Source: Paramyrothecium sp. XJ0827 (taxonomy: Eukaryota; Ascomycota; Sordariomycetes; Hypocreales; Stachybotryaceae). Taken from it: a stretch of DNA of 64,000 bases. Position numbers and translations under genes: made by a program. Where the stretch lies: assembly GCA_020881915.1 (NCBI GenBank), contig JAJFPB010000001.1:1116001-1180000 (forward strand), given 5' to 3'. Below, in pieces: positions 9,697 through 18,561 of the stretch. Position 1 is the first letter of the stretch; each line of letters starts with the position of its first letter. Below the pieces are notes generated by a model, which saw nothing but the letters and a program-made list of their open reading frames with translations, searched no databases and had not been told where the DNA came from.

Positions 9697-11409
9697 TCAC
9701 CGATCAACATGCGTCATCCCAAGAAGTTTCAGCCCGTTTTCTAAAAGTTGTCGTGCAGCCTCGTATAACGTGGCATGGGCAAGCATGACCTCATGGTCTT
9801 CCTTCGCCTTGACGACATGAATCACGTCGTAAGACGAAGACAACTGGTGCGTTAGGTGGAATAGGTACGTCAGAATGGCGGACGGCTCCAAGTTCTTCAT
9901 CGCAGTCGCCGTGACGTCTGGAAATTGTGCCATCAGACGCAGCAGATCTTGGCAATGTGGCTATTCTGCTAGAATCTCAGCTAAACGACCTGTATCATCA
10001 TGGATATTATGACCCAGGTCGTCTTTTCCAAGGTCCGCTTTACGCAGAAGCGAGTTCAAACGAGCATAGCAATACTGCAGATGTGGCCCCGTGTCACCTT
10101 TAAATGAGGCCATCTTCTTGATGTCAAAAGGATAGTTGTTGACTCGCTTCCCTGACATGTCCTGTACCATAACAGCTGATATGCCCACAGCTTCAGCTAC
10201 GGCGCTCGGTTCCGGTACTTCGGCATACTTTGCGGCGTTTCGGCGCATCACATCATGCATGGCATCGCGAGACTCGTCGAAGATGTCGCTTAAGAGCTTG
10301 ACGTTGCCGAGTCGTGACGACATCCCCTGCGCTTGAAGTAAAGATCTGGCTCAGATGACACCACGTATATCATCTTGTCGAAGCTGTACTTCTCTTCCTG
10401 CTCCAAGGCAGCTGCAATGTCCCGCAGGAAATACGTTGTCGTCCCGGTTCGACCACGAATGACGGCCACGCCAAGCTCCTTCGCTCCATGTTTCTTGAAG
10501 TCGATGATCCACGAACCATCCTGTTCCTCGTAGATTCCCTTTTCTTTGAGAGTTTTTTCTGCGAACTCCACCGTGGACGTTTGCACCTGGGATTCTCCGG
10601 CATACTCATCAAAAGATATGTTCAGTCGGGCATACGTCGAAACAGAGCGCTTGATACTTATTCCACGGAACCGTTTCCAGAGCGCAACAACTTCAGGATC
10701 GCCCTCTTCCATTCGTCGAAAATAGGCATTTCGCTCGGCAAACAAGGCTTGCGAGTCAATCTCTGCAGTGTCTCGGCCTTCATCACGAGCTTTTTTGCTT
10801 GCCTCCTGCTCGGGCTTGAAGAGCGAGTTGATGCGCGCATACACGTCAAGAAGATGCTTCAGAGGGTTCCCGAGCAAGAAGCTCTTCCGAGCCAAAGCGC
10901 TACCAGCCCACGGCCAGCAATCCAAATTGCTTTCCCAGTCACCGAGATAGTTGAGGCGGGCAACATCCCAACTCATTGTCTTGTGCAAATTGGCAATGGC
11001 GCTGGAAAATGTAGCGGATAATTATGCTGGACAGGGAAATCGGGCTGAAGTAGAAGGGCAGGTGGATGTCGCTCGGTTTCAGCAACTGGAACAGAGGATG
11101 ATCCTTGGCGAATCTGCTCGCGATTTCGGCAGCTTCTCCCTTTGGTGTCCTGCCATGAAGTCGCAATCGAGGGACTGGGATAACGACATCGCCGTTCTGA
11201 GTAGCAACAGGAGTTTGGATAGCATCGTACACGGTCTCTGGTTGGCTTCCGACGATATTAGCCACCTGTTCGGCAATATAGGCACGGTACAGGTCAATTG
11301 GTCGACTGAGGGCATGAGCATGCTCGCTGTTATACGCGATTGCGGTGAGTTGGTCAGCCCCAATCTTGGCCATCAAGGCTGCCAGGCCGTCCAGCATTAA
11401 TGTTGACAT
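9697..11409 (-). pseudogene. Decayed arginyl-tRNA synthetase paralogue (pseudogene)
   Basis: Five segments match a fungal cytosolic arginyl-tRNA synthetase in the correct order, from an N-terminal part starting at ATG 11409 (GDVVIPVPRLRLHG) to the anticodon-binding end at 9697 (TYLFHLTHQLSSSYDVIHVV). The gene cannot be functional as it stands. About 40 codons including the HIGH ATP-binding motif are missing near 10975-11010. A -1 shift near 10935 and a +1 shift near 10875 bracket a block whose ancestral frame reads GKQFGLLAVGW then TAG (10900-10902). Roughly 30 codons before the KMSKS-equivalent GMSSRLGNVK are deleted near 10318-10345, with a frame change. A second TAG at 9961-9963 lies before the last domain. 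Introns cannot explain these losses. The intact essential copy must lie elsewhere in the genome. Confidence 0.85.
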
Positions 11410-11789
11410 GATCTCGCGGTCTTTCCGATGATTCTCGTGCAGTTTCCCGGTGAGTAGAGCAATTGGTACATGAGATTGAGGAATGGCTGAGGAGATGTTA
11501 AACACTCGCTCTTTAGTTCGAAATGGTCAGAATATATGCACCAATGTGCTATGCTCTTAACAAACCTGAGTGGATTGCGCGAGGATGTACAACCAACAAA
11601 CGTTAACTCACTTTCATCTGGTGGAAGAGTGCCCAGGTCATGGCCGAAATAATCAGCCTTGCGCTCTCCATGTGACAACATCTTTCAGCCTTTGTGACAC
11701 AAAATCTTCCTGCGGGTAACAAGATTGAATGTATTAAGTGCAATTGCTAGATTTGAACGACTTCACTACGTTTCTAAGACTGCCTTGAC
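11410..11789. other. Intergenic, no gene seen
   Basis: Former upstream region of the synthetase relic and 3' side of the MetE-like gene. A 94-codon frame here has no family resemblance. Confidence 0.4.
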
Positions 11790-13077
11790 TCACGCCTCGC
11801 CCCAGATCTCATCAGCAATCTCCCGAATCAACGCAAGCTTCTTCCTCTGCTCGTCTTGGCTCAGCGGATAGCCGCTCTCATGCGTGCTGAACCCGCACTG
11901 GGGAGACACCGACACCCTCTTGAGCGCCTCGTCGACCGTCTCGCCCGAGCCCTTGGCTACCCACTCCGCGGCGCTGCGGATCCGCTGCTTCATCTCCTCC
12001 TTGTCCTCGAGCTGAGGTAGCTTGGTGCTAATGACACCCACCACCACGTTCTTGTCCTTGGGCAGGTACTGCAGCGGCTCGAAGCCGCCGGCGCGCTCGG
12101 TGTCGTACTCGAGGTAGAAGGTGTTGACGTTCAGGTTCTGGAAGAGCTTTTTCGCGATGATGTCGTAGCTGCCGGAGGCAAAGTGGCGGCCCCCAATGAA
12201 GTTTCCGCGGCACAAATGGATACCTGTGTGCAAGTCCGCGGGAGCCTTCGACAGAGAGTCGTTGTAAAGGCCTATGTAAGCATCGAGAAGGTCCTCTACT
12301 GTCCCAATGTTGTCATTGTCGACGGCCCATCCCTCCCGGAACTCCTTGGAACAAAAGTCTAGCAAAGTCAGAATGCGAACAACAGGAATGAATGGTAACT
12401 CGGGGACCAGGAAACATACAGGCCATTCCGGGGTCGTCAAACTGGACGTTTCTTAGTCCAGCTTTATACAGCATGTCCAACTCTGCTTGGTACACCTTTG
12501 CGACATCGGCAAAGTACTCGGCATCATTTGCATACGCCTTGGAGTCGTACGCCTTGCCCTGCTTGTAGCGCATATGAAACCAGGCCGGTGTGATTATGGT
12601 CAGCTTGATCGCGCCCCAGTCTTCCTTGGGGACAAATTGCTGAACGAGCTTCAGTTCGTGCAAGTTAGACAAGGACTTCTCGGGGTTGTGCGAAAGCTTG
12701 CCGCCAGCAATGACTGAGTCGCCGGGCATGACGTGGCGGTCCTTTTCAGTCAGGCTCACAACATCAGGATGGTACAGGCGGAACATGCTGGCTTCAGCGT
12801 CCTGGAGGCGGGTGGTGCCGTCCATCTCTTCCCAGAACTGACCCCAAAACCTGGTCCTCACGAATTCGCCAGACCCAACGGCTTTGAAACCCAGATCGCG
12901 CTGCTCCTTCACAACGTCGCCGACGGCTTTTTTCTCCACCTCGGCAAGACCAGCCTGCTCGGGCGACACACCCTTTTCACGGATTTGCTCGCGAACATCG
13001 AGGAGATTCTGCGGTCGCAATAAGCTCCCCATATGTTCGGCCCTAAATGGCCGAGCTGAGCGGACGGTAGCCGACAT
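11790..13077 (-). CDS. Single-domain MetE-like (cobalamin-independent methionine synthase family) protein, 408 aa
   Basis: Two exons, 12420-13077 and 11790-12358, joined by a 61-nt intron (GTATGT...CTAG). The product matches only the C-terminal catalytic barrel of cobalamin-independent methionine synthase; the full fungal Met6 is about 760 residues and has an extra N-terminal barrel. The zinc-site pattern is retained: H267 and C269 in GIHLCRGN and C374 in SPQCGFSTH. FDDPGMAYF and FYLEYDTERAG are also typical. The protein probably transfers a methyl group to a thiol using a zinc-bound substrate, but short paralogues like this are not established methionine synthases. No targeting signal is seen. 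The flanking synthetase relic and F-box gene give no functional clue. Confidence 0.85.
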
Positions 13078-13508
13078 GATGTAGATAGTGTAACTAGCTG
13101 TGTGGATGTCTTTCTCTTACCCGTCAATATACGGCTTCCAGCGAACAGCACCTTGTGGGTGAGACTCAAGGGATGGAGCGAGGTGGGGAAGAACAGACTT
13201 TCATCTGAAGCTAGTCCTGGGCTTGGTGGCCTGGCCTCTGATTAGTGTCGATGAGGATGCGGGGGAAGCTCTCCATGGCTTGGCTGAATTGCTGACCCGG
13301 GAATAGCGGTACGTCATGGAGGCATGGCGAACCATGGATCATCAACCTGTTTCGAGCGGAGAGGGGTAGCAGGTAAGCATGTGTGATGCAGTATTATTGC
13401 AGTAGCGTAGGGGCCAAGCGGCAACGGGCGGATGAAACATCGTAGGTTGGGTTGAGCTGGTCGATATTGCAACCACGCCAGCCCATCTTTGTTAGTCCAA
13501 GATGCAAG
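13078..13508. other. Intergenic, upstream of the MetE-like gene
   Basis: About 430 bp holding the promoter of the leftward MetE-like gene and the 3' side of the F-box gene. No repeat, RNA or ORF of interest is seen. Confidence 0.4.
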
Positions 13509-14711
13509 TCAGCTTCCATTGGTCTCTGTGCTCGCTTGGTCTTTTGTCCCATCGTCGGACTTTGCTTCAGGCAGCAACAATAACGCAAGGACCTCGGACA
13601 GGGGCCGTGAAGGTGCATCTAAATCGTGTAGGCCACGGATCCAAGTTTCAAGGCCAGCTTGGATTGCTATTCGCTGCACCCCGTAGCACGTCCGGATGTG
13701 AGTCAGGAATTCCGATTGGGAGAAGCTGCGCCGCCTCGTGCCCGTAAACACCATCCATGGCTGCGAGTACTTTGACTTGGCGGGAAAGAATCGTAGGCCG
13801 TACGTCTCGAACATGTAATCACATCCCCGACACCAGAGCCCATTCTCGAGTCCCTTATCAGTGAGGGCGGGAAAGGTGATTGAAGCCATGCCAGAATACG
13901 GGTCTTCCACAGAGATATCGTGTATGTTTCGTCGCGCAAGTATATCCAGCTTTGGCTGGACCAGCTGCGCATCTTGGTAGTACCTATACTGGGCCAGCCT
14001 CATTTGCGAGACCTTGGGACGCCGCTGAACAGCGCGCTGGTAGATTTCTTGTTGGGATCCGTGGATCGTGAGGGCGTGTTCCTTGGCCGCACTCAGAGAG
14101 ACGAGCTTGTGACGATCTTCAAACTTGCGGCTTTGCAGGCCCACACCGTATTCGCCCGGGATGCTCAACAGCGTAGGCAGCTGGTCCAGCTCGGCTGAGG
14201 AGAGGCTGAAGCACCTTGCCGCCACGCCCCGGGCCAACATCCACAGGGCCTGGTTGTTGTCAAGACACTGCCAGCAGCACCTGTCGCAAGTGGGCAGGAA
14301 CAAAAAAGCTCCGTAGTTGCCACAGGCGGCGCACTTGTACGAGCGAAGTGCCGCGCGAACCTGGCCGGCAGGATGATGCGCAATGAGCCGCGTACGACCG
14401 AGTGCGGCCAACGCCGCGGGCGCGTGCAGCAGGAGTTCCCGGGATGCCGGGAGCGCCTGGGCAACCTCTCGCGCTCGTACGGACGCCAAGGAGAACCGGT
14501 AGATGGATTGAAAGTCGAGCCAGTCGAGCACGAGGTGGACCATCTCCAGCGAAAGCGTGTCGAGAGCTCCAATCGATGAAGGAGAGTCTCGGTAGATAGC
14601 GGACGGCGTAGGTGCTGGCCTGACGCGGATCATGCAAGCGTCTATCTCAGAGGGACGGTAAGAGAGGCGCTTGATGAGATCCGCATCCGCTGTGGGCTCC
14701 GAGACGGCCAT
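13509..14711 (-). CDS. F-box-like protein with cysteine cluster (400 aa)
   Basis: A single exon with ATG at 14711. Residues about 50-85 (LDTLSLEMVHLVLDWLDFQS) have the leucine spacing of a fungal F-box, which would dock the protein on Skp1 in an SCF ubiquitin ligase. It is followed by a cysteine cluster at residues 127, 130, 142, 145, 146 and 149 (KCAACGNYG and CDRCCWQC), and by another CRGC pair further on near the TDKGLENGLWCRGC segment, suggesting a small zinc-binding fold. Such F-box plus zinc-ribbon-like proteins are numerous in Pezizomycotina and mostly uncharacterised. The target is unknown. The ending is low complexity and polar. Confidence 0.72.
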   Translation of the reverse strand: MAVSEPTADADLIKRLSYRPSEIDACMIRVRPAPTPSAIYRDSPSSIGALDTLSLEMVHLVLDWLDFQSIYRFSLASVRAREVAQALPASRELLLHAPAALAALGRTRLIAHHPAGQVRAALRSYKCAACGNYGAFLFLPTCDRCCWQCLDNNQALWMLARGVAARCFSLSSAELDQLPTLLSIPGEYGVGLQSRKFEDRHKLVSLSAAKEHALTIHGSQQEIYQRAVQRRPKVSQMRLAQYRYYQDAQLVQPKLDILARRNIHDISVEDPYSGMASITFPALTDKGLENGLWCRGCDYMFETYGLRFFPAKSKYSQPWMVFTGTRRRSFSQSEFLTHIRTCYGVQRIAIQAGLETWIRGLHDLDAPSRPLSEVLALLLLPEAKSDDGTKDQASTETNGS

Positions 14712-15398
14712 GGTGCCAGGCCGGGACCATTATCTGAGGAGGGAGTTTTGCTGCGCGTTGCGTGAATGGGGTGGCAAACGAGGCCTGTCCTGCGACGGCG
14801 AAAGCTGTGTCGTTATGGCTGTTGATGAGTCTTTGGAGTGATCAACCGGTTCCTATCTAGACATAATCCGCGATGGCCCTTGATAGAAGCCTGTCTGCTC
14901 GCGGTTATCTACACGAGAAGTGAAGGTGAAGAATCGTCACATGTTGATCACTGTGGCCCCAGGTGGACGTTCAAGACAGGCTTAGTTGAGTAGCCCTACT
15001 CTGTACACCGCTGTTAGCGGCAGCCATTGGAGGCACAGGCCGGTTTTGGTATGCGCTAAAATCCCTAAATCCAGGCCATCGTCCTTTCTGCCGGTCCCTT
15101 CCGTAGCAGCATGAACACCACCAACCCTAGAGCCACCTGCGCTCATATGGATCTCACTCGACGGTGATCCTGCCAACCAAGTAGAGAGGGGTTCGTACTC
15201 CACAACCAGTGTAAGTGGAAATATATCCGGATCCAAATGAAACTTACCCGCAGGGCAGACACTGCAAAATGAATTGATAGTCCTTTCGTAGCATCGTTGA
15301 TCTACCAAATGAGGTCCCATATCGTATCCCCTCCTGTTGCTCGGGTTCCGTCGCATAATGTCATATATCCAGGCTTTTCCACCGCTGCTCCCCGTAAC
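14712..15398. other. Intergenic, upstream of F-box gene
   Basis: About 690 bp between two leftward genes. A 124-codon minus-strand frame at 14982-15356 has an ATG but no recognisable domain or conserved-looking composition, and I do not call it. Confidence 0.4.
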
Positions 15399-17638
15399 TC
15401 ATTCACCATCTTGCCGCATCCAATCAAATGTATCCAACAACTCGAAGCCAAACTCGGGCTGGTCCAGAAAGCCCCAGTGCCCAGGGTCAGACGTCGCCAT
15501 GCCGCCGTGCTGCGAGGCGCTGTTGAGGTTGTGGTCCAGAACCTGCTGGATCGCCCTCTTGCACGCCTCGCACAGCTGCCAGTTCGGCGCCGTCCGCGGC
15601 AGCCAATCGAGGAAGCCGACGAGCAGGCTCAGCTGCTGCACGATGTTGGACCTCGTCAGCTCCGGGTTCTTGTGGTGCACGCCGCTGAAGGTGGGCTGCA
15701 GGAGTTCCTGGCAGAGGATGCCGCTGCCCGGAGCGGCGTAGGCCATTGTCTGTTCACGATTTGCGTTAGGTGCCAGCTTCCTCATGGGTCTATGAAAAAT
15801 CACTGTAAATGTGAGACGTACCAGCCATTCATAATTGCGTCGCTTGTAACTGTCCACTGCCCAGTCTTTGTTCGTCCAGAACTTCAGCATGAGAACGACA
15901 AGCTCGTAGCTCCACACCAGCAAGTCGCCGTCATCTAGATGACCATGCCGCAGCAGCAGCTTATCAATAAAGAATAGGTTCTGCAGGTTCTCCAAGCGGA
16001 GCAGCAGCTTTGCATATGCTGCTTTGGAGCTCACTGCTGGTATCGCAGTGTCCTCCATCTCGTATTGCAGGAATGGAGGAAGCTCGGCCATGTTTGTGAG
16101 CTGCCGGGATTTGATGCGCCTAATTTCCTTCGTTAGATGGGGTCAACCCAGGAGGAGAAAAGGACCTAGCTTACAGCAGTTCATCCAGACTGACGGTGGC
16201 ATTTTTGGCAAGGGCAATGTCAAAGATGTCTTCGCGCACACAGGATAGTAGAAAGCGAGCACGTATTAGTGTGGCTGGATACATGCCACCCTCCGTGTTC
16301 CAACCCTTATCATCGAGCGATTGCACCGCTTGCGCAAACGTGGCTGGGTCTGCAATCAAGTCCTCGTCGCGAAGATCCAAAGGCATGGGTGTCGAGCAAT
16401 AGCGAGCGTGGATTAGAGGAGGGCGGCCGGTGAAGACCATGCCAAGCTTGTCCAACGAATACAAGTGGCAGAACATGCGCCGCTTGTTCTCCGAGCAGAG
16501 CGAAGGGACATACGACGGGCCGTTCTCAAGTACATGGACTCCAAGGAAGCTCATAATCGTTGTTGCAACCCCGCCTGACATGAAACTACTAACATCTGTG
16601 TCAGAAGTCAGCGGCGATATCGGCTAAGAGAGATTCTCGGGGATTGGACCTACGGTTGTCGCCGTGGACGATAGCGTCAAGCACAATCTTTCTACGGCAG
16701 ATATCGAGCAAAAGATCGTTCCCGCTGGTGAAGAAGCGGCAGACATCTATGCAGTACCCGAGACAAGCATTAGCAATCTCGACTTTGGGCTTGCCATCCA
16801 GCCATTCAACACTGCGATTCTCCAGCGAATCGAGAGCGTCCGAGACCTTCTCCAGCTGCGCCCAGAGGAGACCAAGAGACTCCCACCGCAGGTTTGCGCC
16901 GCAGAACTGGCCCAGCCAGGCGCGCGGGTCGTCGTGAATGTCCAGGAATGGTTGGGTCGTGTTGCTGCACAGGATCGTGACCATGGCTTCCAAGCCGGCC
17001 TCGCCTCGGCTGAGCAGCTGGTGGAACGTCTGCTGGATGGACTGCGCGATCAGCTCCACCGCGACGTGGCCCCAGCCCCTGCCCACATCGGCCTTCTTGA
17101 CGAACCTGATCTGCTCGTTGCTCTGACCCGGGAGGCAGCGAAGCACGAAGAGGCATGACTCCTGCAGCGGCCGCGGCAGATCCTTGAACGACACGTTCTG
17201 CGGGTTCTGCCTCGCCTCCAGCTCCGTCTCGACATCCTCTGCGACGGTGACGCCCAGCAACGAGAGGGAGTTGTGGGTGTCTTCAAACACTGTGCTCTGG
17301 GACGCGAAGCCGATAAATCCAGAGTCGCGAAGATGCGGCGAGGGCGCGAAGACTGGCCGTTGTGCATGCGGCGCCAATGGATGGTCGGGACTTCTGGTCG
17401 CAGCGGTCGCAGCGGTCGCAGAGGCCGAAGCGATGGGAGTCTGCCAAGACGCAGCCCGCGATGACGTCGAACCGCCCTCGGGGTCTGGGTAGATGCACCG
17501 GCTGCTTTGCTTTCGCTTCAGGCAGCGGGTGCACACAGGGCGCGAGTGGTCGCAGGCCACCTTGCGCCCACGGCACGGGTCGCAAGCTACCAAGCGTCCG
17601 TTGCGCCGGCGGGCGAGGCGCGCATCGCTGTCGCTCAT
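15399..17638 (-). CDS. Zn2Cys6 transcription factor with fungal-specific regulatory domain (684 aa)
   Basis: Four exons: 16654-17638, 16175-16595, 15822-16119 and 15399-15749. The zinc cluster lies at the N-terminus with cysteines 19, 22, 29, 36, 39 and 48 (ACDPCRGRKVAC then VCTRC), followed by a serine/alanine-rich linker. Middle and C-terminal parts match the fungal-specific transcription factor domain, for example MFCHLYSLDKLGMVFTGRPP followed by STPMPLDLRDEDL. Introns are 58, 55 and 72 nt; the last is a multiple of three without a stop, so it could also be read through, but its GTACGT donor, CCTAACG branch-like site and ACAG acceptor favour splicing. It sits next to the secreted glucosaminidase gene at 18562-21261, transcribed in the same direction. 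Control of that enzyme is possible but unproven. Confidence 0.88.
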
Positions 17639-18561
17639 GTCAAGTTGGTTAATATTGACAAATCATTGTTGCTCCTGCGCAAAGTAACATTGTCGGGCTT
17701 CAACTGCGCGTAGTTCGCTTCCTAAATGTTGTTTACTTTGGACGCAATGGGATGTTTGATGAGAAAGATGGATAGTATGCTGATGACTCTGCCATCGATC
17801 ACTGGGAGTCCAAGCCAAGGCCACCGTTCTGTATGGACATGGTACGGTCGCTCCTTAATAAGCGACGTCCCATAGCTACTGCTAGATTCAATCACAATCA
17901 GACAATTGTATGCTATTTTCCGACAGTGCTTCATGTTAATAGAATGAATTCTTGCTTCCAGGTTCATCCTATATCGCTTTGACAGACCTATGGAGCGTTC
18001 AGCCACAATCGCACTGCTGAAGTCGGCACACGTCTCCCCTGTAGCGTGGCGGTAGCTAGGCAAGCTCTCGATGACTTGGGCGCTCGACAAGATTACCAGA
18101 CCACGTTTTTAACGTTCCTTTTGTCTTAAGAATGTGGAAAGAAAATAAACTAAAGAAAACCATTCAGTTGTTTCCATGCTTCAAATTAATGCGTTATGGT
18201 CTTGTGTATGCTTGCTTGTTTCAACTCTTTGCTCTGAGATGTGCCCTCTTACACCATTAACATGTCCATGATGACGGTGCATGAGTTACAGCACAGAAGC
18301 AGTATATCGCAAATCACTCGTCTGCATCCTATATGTTCTTGCAAGAGTTGAATGGTGATGCTGTTGTCAAGAATATTATCTTCGGCGCACAGTGACCAGC
18401 TTCACCTACGTAGAAGTCGCGTGCAAACTATCCGTCACTTAGTTGTCGAACGGATCTATGAGAAGTAATATCGAGTCAACCATGCATGTAATAGCTTTAT
18501 AACCGCCTCTCCGTGATGGCGAGATACATTAAGCCATGGTGTAATTCAAGCACGCTACACA
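17639..18561. other. Intergenic, no convincing gene
   Basis: About 920 bp between the zinc-cluster gene start and the glucosaminidase stop. A 122-codon minus frame at 17722-18090 starts only with TTG and has no motif. Nothing else is seen. Confidence 0.45.

Noticed and set aside
14982..15356. 124-codon minus-strand frame with an ATG
   Set aside because: No motif, signal or homology-like features; composition resembles noncoding DNA upstream of the F-box gene.
17722..18090. 122-codon minus-strand frame
   Set aside because: Only a TTG start is available in the required position and nothing is recognisable in the product.
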